From the NCBI GenBank assembly GCA_946894095.1, contig OX335644.1, positions 13,311,595-13,375,594 on the forward strand: a DNA stretch of 64,000 bases, given 5' to 3'. The DNA is from Incurvaria masculella (lineage: Eukaryota > Arthropoda > Insecta > Lepidoptera > Incurvariidae). Positions 45,674 through 56,094 of this stretch are shown piece after piece. Both the position numbers and the translations under genes were made by a program. The notes beneath the pieces were generated by a model. It ran no database searches. It had not been told where the DNA came from and was given only the letters and a program-made list of their open reading frames with translations. Position 1 is the stretch's first letter; the number at the start of each line of letters is the position of its first letter.

Positions 45674-45720
45674 TAAACCGGCCAAGGGCGAGTCGGACTC
45701 GCACACGAAGGGTTTTTTGA
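45674..45720 (+). mobile_element. GACG-element left-end fragment
   Basis: AACCGGCCAAGGGCGAGTCG then CACACGAAGGGTTTTTT, fused directly to the AACCGACTTC-family body. Confidence 0.7.
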
Positions 45721-46255
45721 TGATTATTTTTTTAAATGATAGCTAGTGCGTCCCAAGTGGTCCCATTTTAATTTGGTTAAGTTCTGACAATGATATCCAT
45801 GAGAAAATGATAAAAGTATAAAATTTGTATTAAGATGTGCGCGACAAATGGACGAATAACTCAATATAACGCCAACCGATTTCGGTGATTCTTTTTTTAT
45901 TGGAAAGGACGTGTACAAATTAGTAAGTGTACTTCAGATTCACTAATAAAAAACAAATAAAAAAAAATTAACAAAAAAAAATAACCGACTTCAAAGAAAA
46001 AGCACTAAAAAGTAAAAAATAATTTCCATTTTTACCCGACTGCGCAAGAAGGAGGGTTATTGTAGTTACGATTTCTGTTATTTTTTGAGTCGGTGTCAAC
46101 CAAGGTTAGGTTAGGTTAGGTTAGGTTCTCTTGATTGGCGCAGCGCGTGCCCGGCTGACGCCGACTCAAAAAATAACAGAAATCGTAACTACAAAAATGG
46201 AAATTATTTTTTACTTTTTCTTTGAAGTCGGTTATTTTTTTTGTTAAATTTTTGT
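45716..46255. mobile_element. AACCGACTTC-family element, left-truncated
   Basis: The body (ATGATAGCTAGTGC, GGTCCCATTTTAATTTGG, GCGCGACAAATGGACGAATA) is followed by a palindromic right section. TAACCGACTTCAAAGAAAAA faces its inverse ending TTTGAAGTCGGTTA, with paired arms through AAATAATTTCCATTTTT and ACGATTTCTGTTATTTTTTG. The hairpin loop holds (GGTTA)n. Related copies are at 53874 and 59612. Confidence 0.7.
46103..46129 (+). repeat. (TTAGG)n-like run in a MITE loop
   Basis: About five GGTTA units, the insect telomere repeat, located in the loop of the palindromic element. The sister copy at 59940-60180 has no expansion at the same place, so this looks like local microsatellite growth rather than a telomere scar. 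Confidence 0.75.
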
Positions 46256-46925
46256 GTCTTTGTTCACACGGAAAGGCAAGGACTTTCAGTATAGAACCAT
46301 AAATATATTTTTTTCTATTAATTACGAAAAAGGCATTTAAGTTAAATTATAATTAAAATAGTAGTTGACGAATAATTACAAACGTGTATGTTTGTAGAGG
46401 AAGCGAAATCAGTATGCTATGATCGAACTTATGGTTGTAAACCTTAAAATAAATTGATCTGGCTGATAACCTTTTCCTTCCGATCTAAAGGAAAACATTA
46501 TAGCGATAGCAGCGCCAGTCGGTTCTCCGTAAACTATTGAAGACGTACTGACCGTACATACAATCTGTCATGATGACGGCTTGTCGCGGTCGGAGCTGCC
46601 AGATATTGGTATAGAAAATAGACCCAAACTAAACCGGAGTATAATGATAAAATATTTTATATCATATATATACGGAGTGTATTTAGTTTAGATTTTTATT
46701 GCAGAAATCGCAAGATAGGATTAAAATGTCGTTACCTATTATAACACTGAGAATAACATGTTGTGTACTTTTTTAAAAATAATAATCCTTGTGCGCTGGG
46801 AATTTCATTAATTAGTAATTGAAAAATATTATTTTTAATATTAATTTTCAATCCCATGTTTGCCTATTGGAATCGGTCTCTGTGAATGTAGGTACTCTTT
46901 AATGCGATTTTGATTTCGGCATTGT
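46256..46925. other. Mostly unassigned; weak retrotransposon trace
   Basis: At about 46388-46430 the plus strand reads MFVEEAKSVCYDRT, matching VSVEEAKEICRDHT at about 51633-51680. Both look like decayed RT-family C-terminal remnants. The rest is AT-rich. Confidence 0.3.
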
Positions 46926-47096
46926 CCTTTTACCTAGTTGTTGTTATAGCGGCAAAATAAGTACACACTCTGTGAAAATTTCAGCTGCCTACCTATTATA
47001 GTTTACGAGATACCGCCCTGTGACCGACGGACGGACGGACAGCGGAGGCTTAGTAATAGGGTTCCGTTGGCACCCTTTGGGTACGGAACCCTGAAA
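46926..47096 (+). mobile_element. GACG-element, 5'-truncated
   Basis: Starts at GTTGTTATAGCGGCAAAATA, with a short GACG tract and an intact right end. Confidence 0.8.
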
Positions 47097-47175
47097 ACCG
47101 AATAATGCAGTCTAAGTTTTTATCAAAATCGACCTCGTGACTCCTTGGAGGGTTTTTCTTTGTGTGTGTAATTTA

Positions 47176-47474
47176 AAAACTGGTAAGCGCGAGTCGGACT
47201 CTCACACGAAGGGTTCCGTACCATCGTACAAGATTTAACACAAAAAAATCACGTCTTTTGTATGGAGCCTCCTATATTTTTTTATTTTTTATTTTATCTA
47301 TTTGTTCTTATAGCGGCAAAATAAATAATACACATTCCGAGAAAATTCCAGCTGCGTACCTCGGTACGGTTCACGAGATACAGCCCTGTGACAGACGGAC
47401 GGACGGATGGACGGACAGCGGAGGCTTAGTAATAGGGTTCCGTTTTCACCCTTTGGGTACGGAACCCTAAAAAT
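47176..47474 (+). mobile_element. GACG-element, near-complete
   Basis: The left end is altered (AACTGGTAAGCGCGAGTCGG); the remainder is complete to GGAACCCTAAAAA. Confidence 0.8.
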
Positions 47475-47730
47475 CACAAAACCAAGCCTAACATAACCTT
47501 ACCTAACCCAATCGAAAATTTCCGTATTTGCATGCGATGGGTTTTGGACCATGATGCGTCCCCGAGTCGTGTTTGTCATATGGAAAACCATCATCAATGA
47601 AATGTATTATCGATTTATAGATATCAAGAATATTGTAGGTAATGCACCAGTTATTTTTCCTCCCTTCAATATAATATCCAAGGTAACTGTATGCATTTTT
47701 GGGCTGTGTACGTGAAACCTTTCATGTTGA

Positions 47731-48555
47731 CCTAAAATGGCGTTTACGGAACTTCTAAGTTAAGTAAAACGTCTAACCCACACGAGTTACTTACTTCAAC
47801 CTGTCAAAAACAAACTCGGACTACCGATTTGTATGAAAACGCAGAGTCGGCGTAAACGGCAACGTCAACGTAAATACGGCGAAAATGCGTAAGCTGTCAA
47901 ATCAAAGTAGGACTCGTTCGTTCGCTTAAGGTGGCCCAACCCGCTCATCGCCCCATACAAAAAGGGAAAGAAGATCACGCCCATATTTCTTGTCAGAGAT
48001 CCAAAATTTTGCTCAAAATAGCTTTATTTGATCGAACTAGATGTCTGATGACCATTGGCATTGTAAAATTGTGTTTGGTTTCTAAGTTATAAGGTCCGAA
48101 AGTTCGAATTTTTCGCGCGTTTTATACAATAACTTTGGAGGTGGATTACGCAACGATAAAGTGAGAACATCGTAAAAAGATTAGTCATCAGACATAGCTT
48201 ATTTAATCAAGATTTATGATCTATTTGGTTTTTGTTACATTTTTGACTACAGCGGTCGTGGTTTACTTTTAGCTATAAGTCGTTGTGAAATTAAAATTTT
48301 CGTAAATCTTACCAAATCATACACTATGCACATTGTCTTTTTTGTGGAGATATTGCATCTTCCTCATCACGGAGCCTGTCTAATTCTTTGAAACAGAGAA
48401 GGTCCCAGATCGCAACAGCACGGTTTTGTACCGTGCCCGCGAATGAGTTAGGCCCACCGGGTTGGGCCACCTTAACGCCCACTATGCGCGCTCTCCCATT
48501 TTCCATACGTCTGAAAACGTTATCTGCTTGGCGTAAACCCCTATTTAGGGAAAAA
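47731..48555. mobile_element. ACCTAAATTGGCG-end MITE interrupted by GGTGGCCC MITE
   Basis: The left part (GACCTAAAATGGCGTTTACG to 47939) and right part (48476-48555, GGCGTAAACCCCTATTTAGG) together match the uninterrupted copy at 49455-49776. The TTAA-flanked MITE at 47940-48471 is nested inside. Confidence 0.75.
47940..48471. mobile_element. TTAA-flanked MITE family 1 (GGTGGCCC), copy 1
   Basis: Ends GGTGGCCCAACCCGCTCA and GGGTTGGGCCACC, with TTAA at 47936-47939 and 48472-48475. 532 bp, near-identical in layout to copies 2 and 3 at 54419 and 58528. Non-coding. The TTAA flanks and lack of ORFs suggest mobilisation by a piggyBac transposase. Confidence 0.85.
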
Positions 48556-48984
48556 TTCGGACTACGGGTTTTACCACCTTAAAAGACAAAGGACAAAAAA
48601 CTTGTAATTCTGAGAGAAAGTGTAATGTTCCAGAATTTACCATATCTGAATGTGATGATTAGTATATGATGTCACATGAGTTCAGATAAGACTGTCTTCA
48701 ATGATCGGCGTCAAAACGCAATGGACACCCGTGTCTCATGTCGTGCAAGGGAACTTGTCTCGCGTTATTATCTCAACGGGAGCCGATCACAAACCGGCTC
48801 GGACGCTGCGTCTGCCGACGTCCCCCCGTAGGTCAACCTGACGTCTCCCGTAGGTCACCCGTCGACTTGCGGCCGAATGATGATTTGCCTCTAGCGGCAC
48901 TAGTTCGCTTACAAATTCGCGCAACATCGAATGTTATTTCCACTAAATAGCATCCTGTGAAGTTCTTACGTCTTATTTTTTTTA
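48556..48984. other. Unassigned spacer, partly GC-rich
   Basis: CCCGTAGGTCAACCTGACG is followed by CCCGTAGGTCACCCGTCGAC, a local imperfect duplication. The 70-residue frame here has no motif. Confidence 0.3.
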
Positions 48985-49375
48985 TGGAATTTGACATGGA
49001 TAGCTAATACCACTCAACTACCGTTATGATATTAGCTCAATACACCACATTACCGAAGGAATTAAGTGCCCTTCCGTCATTTTATGAGCACGGCTACGAC
49101 AATCTTTTATTACCGCTTCAACAATAGTTTCAACCAATGCGGTGGTACTAACCTGGGCGGACATAACCCTACCACCTTGTGAGGGAAGAGGACCTACAGT
49201 TTTACATGGATTCCGAACCATGGAACAGCTCGCTTTCGTAACGAAATGCACTTATCCAACTCAGCAAGAGAAAGATAGTGGTGCATGGCCGGGGCGAGGA
49301 TTTGGACCCAGACCTCTCACACTAAATGCAAGACCACGAGCTGTGCGCGCGTTACGTGTCGTTGGTAATCGAGAA
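48985..49375 (-). mobile_element. SINE, tRNA-headed, full length, reverse
   Basis: The tail is at the left. The tRNA-subtype 3' half (CCGAAGGAATTAAGTGCCC), body, linker (CGTAACGAAATGCAC), a purine stretch and a head with the inverse B-box GAGGATTTGGACCCAGACC are in order to about 49370. Confidence 0.75.
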
Positions 49376-49454
49376 CATAAGTAGTGAGCGCATTCGTAAG
49401 TGAAGTGACTCGCTGGCGCTACCGCCCCCACCAATCAGTACCCGAAGTCTCAGT

Positions 49455-49776
49455 TGTCACCTAAATTGGCGTTTACGGCAAACCGATCGACTGACGTTTT
49501 CAAATGTATGGAGAAATTGAAGAGTGCGCGCAGTGGGAGTTAAGCGAACTAACATTTGCGAGTACGATTTTGATTTGACAGCTTACTCAACGTTGCCGTA
49601 AATACGTCGACGTTGCCGTTTACGTCGACTCCGCGTTTCCATACAAATCGGAAGTCCAAGTTTGACTTTGACAGCTTGAAGAAGTAAATCCACAGTATAT
49701 CTAGTAAAAACTTGTATGGAGTTTGTCATTTGTACGGCCAGTCGATCGGTTTGCCGTTAACGCCAATTTAGGTGAG
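49455..49776. mobile_element. MITE with ACCTAAATTGGCGTTTACG ends, uninterrupted copy
   Basis: CACCTAAATTGGCGTTTACG and CGTTAACGCCAATTTAGGTG form the ends. The interior includes the self-complementary ACGTCGACGTTGCCGTTTACG region. Reference copy for the two interrupted ones. Confidence 0.75.
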
Positions 49777-50000
49777 AACTCAGACTGACCGCTCAGAAGT
49801 GAATGCCGAATATTCTACCCAATAAGAGCGCAGGAGGTATGACATAAACGCTTTTGATCGGTTCAGGATTGGTCGAATTCCCTTGCATATTTTCTATCAT
49901 CTTACGCTGGTACCCCCCTATCCTTCCTAGCTGGTTCCAGACATTGATGCGTGCGTATAAGTAAAGTCGATGTGACATGTTGCGCCACCCGTGGCTCGAG
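49777..50000. other. Unassigned spacer
   Basis: No feature recognised. Confidence 0.35.
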
Positions 50001-50240
50001 TCAGCAGCCAGCGTCGCGTCGGGTCAGCCCAGCGGCCGCAGCGGTCATCGTCCTTGACACTGTGCTGGCGCGCGGCGGCATCCTAAATCCACACGATCTC
50101 GTATGTGGATGCCAACCACATTCCGCCAAAGAAAAGGTGTCATAAATTCGATGCGAGCACACACTCGCAAATATTGTCTCGCGGGACGCTAAAGACGGAC
50201 TGAGAGACCGGTTATCCCTAGCAACGGATTTGCACGTAAG
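50001..50240 (+). promoter_or_regulatory. GC-rich island, possible first exon with splice donor
   Basis: CpG-rich from about 50000. GTTATCCCTAGCAAC at about 50212-50226 resembles an RFX X-box with one perfect half-site, and TTTGCAC|GTAAGT at about 50230-50240 is a consensus 5' splice site on the plus strand. It could be the 5'-UTR exon of a plus-strand gene such as the kinase ending at 61312, but no exon connects them. Confidence 0.3.
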
Positions 50241-50454
50241 TTGCGCAAACTGAGAATGCTGAATACATAAGAGCGGACTCAAATAATATGTAATAATACA
50301 ACAGAAGTAATGATAATACTTAGGAGACATGGATGCGATCACTGAAGATGGCATGATGCATGCTGCATGTATTTCTGATGTTACGGCAGGGGTTTGTGTC
50401 AATGGGTTTGAAACTTTATGTCAACGTTTTGCCGATTCCGACAATGTTTTTTTA
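50241..50454. other. Unassigned spacer
   Basis: No feature recognised. Confidence 0.3.
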
Positions 50455-50610
50455 AGTAACTGGACATGGATGGGGCCCAATAGGGCCCAACATACCGCAT
50501 GGGCTCTAGGTGTCGTGCCAGGACTTTTATTTGAGATTAGCTGCATTAAACTGGATTGAAAGCACGGGCAATATTTGACTGCCACTCCGACCACCTACAT
50601 AGGATGGTAT
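50455..50610 (-). mobile_element. SINE fragment, reverse
   Basis: AACTGGACATGGATGGGGCC, GGGCTCTAGGTGTCGTGCCA and TTAAACTGGATTGAAAGCAC are the inverse 5S-subtype tail and body. Confidence 0.6.
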
Positions 50611-51454
50611 AAGTACCGGGCGGATTCAGGGGGGGTGCAAAGGGTTCAAAGGGTTCTTGAGGCACTTATTTTGGACGGACTAATCTCAATTCAAGGTATG
50701 AATACTAAAGATATAGCATGAATTAGAAACACTTGACACGAACTTTTTTGGAAACCAACCAAGATTTAATAGCCCAAAATTTGTTGGGCTATTTAATCTA
50801 AAATGGCTGCATGAGCTTTTTTGCGCACTCGCATTTTATTTAAAAAACCGGCGCATGCTGCATTGATTGGACCCTTAATTTTGGAAAAATCCGTTAAAAT
50901 TATAGGAAATTTAGTTCGTTGGGGCAATATGCGTCTCTCCATGCAATCTCCGTGCAATCCCAAGTTGGAATTGCATTGCAGTCTCGTTCTGCGACAGATG
51001 AGAACGAGACCATGTCGTGTTTGTGTTGTATTCTTGTTCCAGAACAAAAATCTTTTTATAGTTACATTTCCTTAAAAAAACTGGATAGACGGTACGTATT
51101 ACTTTCTATATTCTAAAATCTCAAAATTATTTCGAGCGAAAAATTAAATGCTCTTTTTATCCATGAAATATAATTTCGTTACTCATAAACATCTATTTCG
51201 AAGGCAAATGCCTTGCCTTCATGAGTGCTATTAAAATATACCCACTCATACTCTTATCTGCGTAATTAAACTAATGGGTTTAGCATACCAGCGAGCTAGT
51301 TGACTGGAGATTATTTTGACTAATGCTTTATTAGCCCAAAGGGGAAACCGGACCGATAGATTAGCGATGTGCCGTTAGTCAGATTCTGTCTAACCTAACT
51401 CATTGTTTTCACTGTTACGAAGTTGTGGTGAAACGTCGAAATGTCAATAGGTCG
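50611..51454. other. Unassigned spacer with a small hairpin
   Basis: GATTTAATAGCCCAA (50763-50777) pairs with 50784-50798 with one mismatch over a 6-nt loop. Two overlapping open frames around 50793-51116 have no motif. Confidence 0.35.
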
Positions 51455-51700
51455 ACAGAAATTTATCCAGCGTCTTCTAAGAATTGAGGACGCTTTGGAC
51501 ATGTAGAGTGGACCGAATGGGTAACGAAAGTATGAAATTTACAGAGCAGGACTGAGTGGAAATATCGTGTCATGAGCAGATTGATGTAAAGGTTTGTACC
51601 CGTAATTGTAGAGCGTGTAAGAAAATATGTGTCTGTAGAGGAAGCGAAAGAAATATGCCGTGATCATACTCTTAAACATTTTTAGAAAGAAGTGGTGTTG
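51455..51700 (+). mobile_element. Decayed non-LTR retrotransposon 3' remnant
   Basis: Out-of-frame traces include a segment like LRTFGHVEW and, near 51633-51680, VSVEEAKEICRDHT. These recall the W/GHV...VxEAKxxCxDR tail of RT proteins in some RTE/Jockey-like elements. Many stops and indels; assignment is weak. Confidence 0.35.
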
Positions 51701-51918
51701 GATTGAAGATTAAGTAATAAAACGATTATAGCTACCAAAGAGGGGAAATGTTTATAACTTGAGAAAAAGATAACTCGGTCGTCCATATTTCGCAATTACC
51801 CAAATTTCAAAACGTGAGTCGACCTGCAGCCTGAGCACCCAAAACGTCGCAAAAGGCTTGCCATACAAAAATTTAACTTATCAATAAGAAAAATATCGCG
51901 AAGACCTATAGTTCATAA

Positions 51919-52621
51919 TTACTCCTTGAAAGCATATTTTGCTGAAATTGTGATGTGATAATTAAGATAGTGAATATACAAGTGGGTAAAAGAAAAGAAA
52001 GACATAAAAGATAGAACATAAATCATAGTTTTCTTCCTAAATGGTAATAATGAGTTATAAAATAAATCTATTTCAAATAAATACTTGTTATAGTTGCTCA
52101 AACTACGTCTAACAAAAGTGTGTTGGTTGTCAGTGCAAAGCATTTGTATGTTTTCGAGGTCGCGTTGCAACTGGTTGCATTCGTCACTGGAAGATTTCAT
52201 TTTGAGATTTTGCATCATCATCGTACAAAAGAAAAAACGTTTTTCTGACGAAACTATCTAAATCGTTTATGTATAAAGTAAAAGTAAGGGTCCCAAATGG
52301 GATCCTTGAGAAACTCCTGAGCTGATCCGGAGTGAGGAACTCCGGGATTGAAACTAGAAATAAAAACTTTTATTGAGACCGCCTGAGTTCTGTTTGTAAG
52401 CTATGATTGAATCCATCTGCACAAGTCTCCGTGTATACCAGTTCTTAAAAGTTTTTTTTTAACAAAAAAATATGGTTTATCTTGTCAAACGCTATCGAAA
52501 AATCGGTGTATACTACATCGGTTTGATGTTTTTCATCCATATAGTTTAATATATAATCTGTAAATGTAACTAGATTTGTTTCCACGCTACGACCACGGAA
52601 GAATCCATGAATCTATCGCGA
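51919..52621 (-). mobile_element. CR1/Jockey-type LINE reverse transcriptase, degenerate
   Basis: Reading the minus strand from 52621 leftward across several frames: HGFFRGRSVETNL (upstream RT motif), DVVYTDFSIAFDKINH (motif A, catalytic D), a damaged GSHLGPL-type motif followed by TLYINDL (motif B region), LLYDDDAK (motif C with the catalytic DD), then SSSDECNQLQRDLENIQ. The order and spacing are those of non-LTR RT. At least three stops or frameshifts make it a pseudogene. A palindromic MITE abuts its upstream edge at 52622. Confidence 0.8.
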
Positions 52622-52871
52622 GTTACAAATCACTTATCGAAAAATTGCTAAGACTTTCGATGCCGCAGGTTTACATAATTGAATAGAGCTGGCATTAAAA
52701 TGATACACTGGAGAAAATATGAAATAAAAGATATGTGTTGTATCTGCACAAATATTAAAAAATCCGTGGAAGTGCGATTTAGTGTATCATTGTAATGCCT
52801 GCTTCATTCAATGATTATGTAAACCTGCGGCATCGATGACCGTAGCGATTTTTCGATACGTGATTTGTAAC
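52622..52871. mobile_element. Palindromic MITE, 250 bp
   Basis: GTTACAAATCAC at the left and GTGATTTGTAAC at the right; arms of about 88 bp share TATCGAAAAAT, ATGCCGCAGGTTTACATAAT and AATGATACACT. Confidence 0.75.
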
Positions 52872-53293
52872 TTGTAATAGAGGCTCTGTCCAGTTTTGAT
52901 GTATTTGTGATCGCATTCTGTCGACTCGCCCAATGTTATGTCGCGAGTGCGTAGAATTCAGACTAGGGCTTCCATCTAATTACAACGCGTGTTGTAGCAA
53001 GTAAAGATACCTACACCTCAAAATCGTTGCGACGTTTTAGGTGCTTGGATCGTCGCCTAAGCTGGAATCGATGGGAATCGACCATATGTAGGGTTATTTG
53101 TACGGTACCTCGTAATAGAGGCGCCAACTCGGCGAATGAAAAAATCTGGTGAATCAATCTGACGTCGGATAGTTCCGATGGAGTCGTGACCGGTTTGGTT
53201 AGTTTCCAAAGAGTTTCGTCGCTAGTTGATCGATGGTAATTGTTTGTGTTTGTTTATAAGTATTAAGTCGTTGTCTTTTAATAAGATACCGTA
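52872..53293. other. Unassigned spacer
   Basis: Nothing recognised. An in-frame TAA just before 53294 bounds the next feature. Confidence 0.35.
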
Positions 53294-53719
53294 ATGCCTG
53301 ATAACATTAGCACAGATGCATTAACCAGAAGATGTTTACTCACTAGATGCGGTACCCGGCTAGGAAGTGTCGGTTTGGACTTAGATGAAAATGGTTTGGA
53401 CTGATTTCGGAATAGGTATATTAAGATCGAAAATAAAAATACGCTATGTTTTTTATGTTACCTACTGGAATCCAAACCGAACGACCAATCCCTTAGTGGG
53501 CTCTTACGACATGCGCGGGAAGAAATGCAGTGTGGCCAATTTAATTATTTTTACAGGCCCTACATGGTTTTGTTCCCCTTTTCCAAACGAATTCATGACG
53601 ATATCACAGGAAATTATTTACAGAAATTATTTACGCTTTACAAACATCAGTCCTGTGAGGATGTAAGCGTGCCTGAAAGTTCAACTGTGCAACTTCATGC
53701 TAGGTCTATGATTGTTTGA
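53294..53719 (+). pseudogene. 142-codon frame with one internal TGA, unknown
   Basis: From ATG 53294 one frame runs 36 codons (MPDNISTDALTRRCLLTRCG...) to TGA 53402-53404. It continues in the same frame without another stop for 104 codons (FRNRYIKIENKN..., FSKRIHDDITGNYLQK...) to TGA 53717-53719. The composition is unlike the AT-rich chance frames nearby. I do not recognise the family. It could be a recently broken gene, an exon whose stop marks an unseen splice, or stop-codon readthrough. Its 3' end overlaps a perfect 18-bp hairpin. Confidence 0.35.
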
Positions 53720-53736
53720 ATCATAGACCTAGCATG
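53696..53736. repeat. Perfect 18-bp hairpin, 5-nt loop
   Basis: CATGCTAGGTCTATGATT (53696-53713) is perfectly complementary to 53719-53736 across GTTTG. It spans the terminal TGA of the frame above. Confidence 0.8.
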
Positions 53737-53873
53737 CGCGCGCAGCGACATCCTATTTCTATGGTTTGAATGAGGTTAAGAGGAAAAGAAGAGCTTTTGT
53801 TTGTCTTCAAACAAATTTAAATGTCATTGACCAACATAAAGTATGAACCTAAATATTATAGGTTATGTTTTTT

Positions 53874-54398
53874 AACCGACTTCAAAAAAGGAGGAGGTTA
53901 TCAATTCGTCTGTATGATTTTTTTTTGTTTTTTTTGTTTTTTTTTTATGTTTGTTACCTCATAACTTTTGCCTGGGTGAACCGATTTTGATGATTATTTT
54001 TTTAAATGATAGCTAGTGCTTCCCAAGTGGTCCCATTTTAATTTGGTTAAGTTCTGACAATTATATCCATGAGAAAATCATAATTAAGTCTTATATTTGT
54101 ATTAAGATGTGCGCGACAAATGGACGAATAACTCAATATAACGCCAACCGATTTCGGTGATTCTTTTTTTATTGGAAAGGACGTGTACAAATTAGTAAGT
54201 GTACTTCAGATTCACTAAAAATAAACAAATAAAAAAAAATTAACAAAAAAAATAACCGACTTCAAAGAAAAAGCACTAAAAAGTAAAAAATAATTTCCAT
54301 TTTTGTAGTTACGATTTCTGTTATTTTTTGAGTCGGTGTCAGCCAAGGTTAGGTTAGGTTAGGTTAAGTTAGGTTAGGTTAGGTTAGGTTAGGTATGG
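53874..54398. mobile_element. AACCGACTTC-family element, right arm missing
   Basis: Starts TTAACCGACTTCAAAAAAGG, has the family body and the left half of the palindromic section, then a GGTTA run in place of the right half. Confidence 0.7.
54345..54396 (+). repeat. (TTAGG)n-like run
   Basis: About nine GGTTA units with one variant (GGTTAAGTTA), at the loop position of the AACCGACTTC-family hairpin. Confidence 0.75.
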
Positions 54399-54418
54399 TT
54401 ATGGATGGGCCACCTTAA

Positions 54419-54960
54419 GGTGGCCCATCCCGCTCATCTCCCCATACAAAAGGGGAAAGAAGATCACGCCCATATTTCTTGTCAGAGATCCAAAATTTTG
54501 CTCAAAATAGCTTTATTTGATCGAACTAGATGTCTGATGACCATTGGAATTGTAAAATTGTGTTTGGTTTCTAAGTTATAAGGTCCGAAAGTTCGAATTT
54601 TTCGCGCGTTTTATACATTAACTTTGGAGGTGGATTACGCAATGATAAAGTAAGAACATCTTAAAAAGATTAGTCATCAGACATAGCTTATTTAATCAAG
54701 ATTTATAATCTCTTTGGTTTTTGTTCGATTTTTTAATACAGCGGTCGTGGTTTACTTTTAGCTATAAGTCGTTTTTAAATTAAAATTTTCGTAAATCTTA
54801 CCAAATCATACACTATGCACATTGTCTTTTTTGTGGACATGTTGCATCTTCCTCATCACGGAGCCTTTCTTATTCTTTGAAACAGAGAAGGTCCCAGAGC
54901 GCAACAGCACGGTTTTGTACCGTGCCCGCGAATGAGTTAGGCCCGCCGGGTTGGACCACC
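54419..54960. mobile_element. TTAA-flanked MITE family 1 (GGTGGCCC), copy 2
   Basis: Ends GGTGGCCCATCCCGC and GGGTTGGACCACC, with TTAA at 54415-54418 and 54961-54964. Just outside the left TTAA lies GGATGGGCCACC, an inverted end fragment of the same family. Confidence 0.85.
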
Positions 54961-54964
54961 TTAA

Positions 54965-55431
54965 GGGCCTGGTGCTAGCCAAATCGCAAAGTTAGACGAG
55001 GCACCCCAAGTTAACTAAGTCTGACGATTATAAGTGTCATTCTTACAATATATGATTCCTTGTCTAGGAATCAACCTATTTTCGTTAATGTATGTTTCCT
55101 TTTTCTATACAAAATACATTGCGGAAACGGTGTCCATTTCCGAACTTTTATGACTAAATGTAGAAATCTAAAAGCAAATGGATTTTTTTGTTTATGCATA
55201 TATGCTGTGTTTGCTTATATCTAGAAATAGAATTACTTTCAGATTTCTAACGAGAAAAATCAACTTTTTTATTTTTATTAATATTTAAATAAATGATGGA
55301 ATCAAAACATATTAACAATCCATTATCAGTCTGGAGTTCTATTTGGATTTGCTGAAGCGTTTCACTACATATTATTACATTTGTTAAAAAGTGCATTTGT
55401 ATGGCGCGAGTAGTTGGCTAGTCCTAGCGCC
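54965..55431. mobile_element. TTAA-flanked MITE family 2, copy B
   Basis: GGGCCTGGTGCTAGCCAA to TTGGCTAGTCCTAGCGCC, TTAA at 54961-54964 and 55432-55435. The left TTAA is shared with the preceding family-1 element, with no base between. Confidence 0.85.
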
Positions 55432-55435
55432 TTAA

Positions 55436-55905
55436 GAACAATTATTTTCTGAATAACCTGGAGAAAATTGTGTAATTCCAATTACACAGATTGAGTAAAT
55501 ACAATTTTCAAATCTATTCTGTTGGATTTCTGACAGCTTTGACAGATCTTATAGGTGAGCTCGCTTAGACGCCACCTGTCGGGATAAATAAGCAGTTTTC
55601 TTCCCCATTATCCTTGCCTGTGGTGTAAGTCCGTCTGAATAAAGTGAAGTGAGGATGTAATGTGGCAGGGAAAACTATGAGTGAGTGAGTGGTGTGGGGG
55701 AAAAGTATAAGGCCACAGGCCACAGGTAGATACTATTCGGCATCCTTTTATGTAATAACAATGAATAAGCTTTCATTTTGGTCATAATTTAGAGCTTTCA
55801 GCAGATCGTTTTAATTTTGTTTTCAGTTGTAATATAAGCGAAGGTTGTATGTTGTAAGTACTTAGCATCTGAAGCCAAATGTGTAGGATAATTCCAGATG
55901 ATTGT
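55436..55905. other. Unassigned, probably intronic
   Basis: No feature recognised; it lies upstream of the kinase exon and is presumed intron. Confidence 0.3.
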
Positions 55906-55907
55906 TA

Positions 55908-56010
55908 TAGAGCTGGTTGCCGAATAGTTAGACGAAAGGTGTTACGCAGGAAAGGTATCTTTGCTGGTTCAAGTCCAGGCTTGCACTGTATTCATAAAGT
56001 AGTTCTTTTT
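55908..56010 (+). repeat. tRNA-Leu-like sequence, decayed, second copy
   Basis: GGTTGCCGAATAGTTAGACG, then CTTTGCTGGTTCAAGTCCAG and ATTCATAAAGTAGTTCTTT align with the inverse of 38845-38945. The T-arm remains, the anticodon arm is lost. Confidence 0.5.
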
Positions 56011-56094
56011 GCAGCTTTATTTAATGAATGTGTCCTCGCTTCACGGTCGTTTATACACGCATGTCACATTTGTTTGTATACATTTGTCCCGCAG

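Noticed and set aside
50001..50402. 133-residue minus-strand frame as a gene
   Set aside because: The region's splice donor is on the opposite strand, and the frame has only composition-driven Ala/Arg content with no motif.
54345..54396. Telomeric DNA insertion
   Set aside because: The GGTTA run sits at the loop position of a known palindromic repeat, and the comparison copy shows it is a local expansion.
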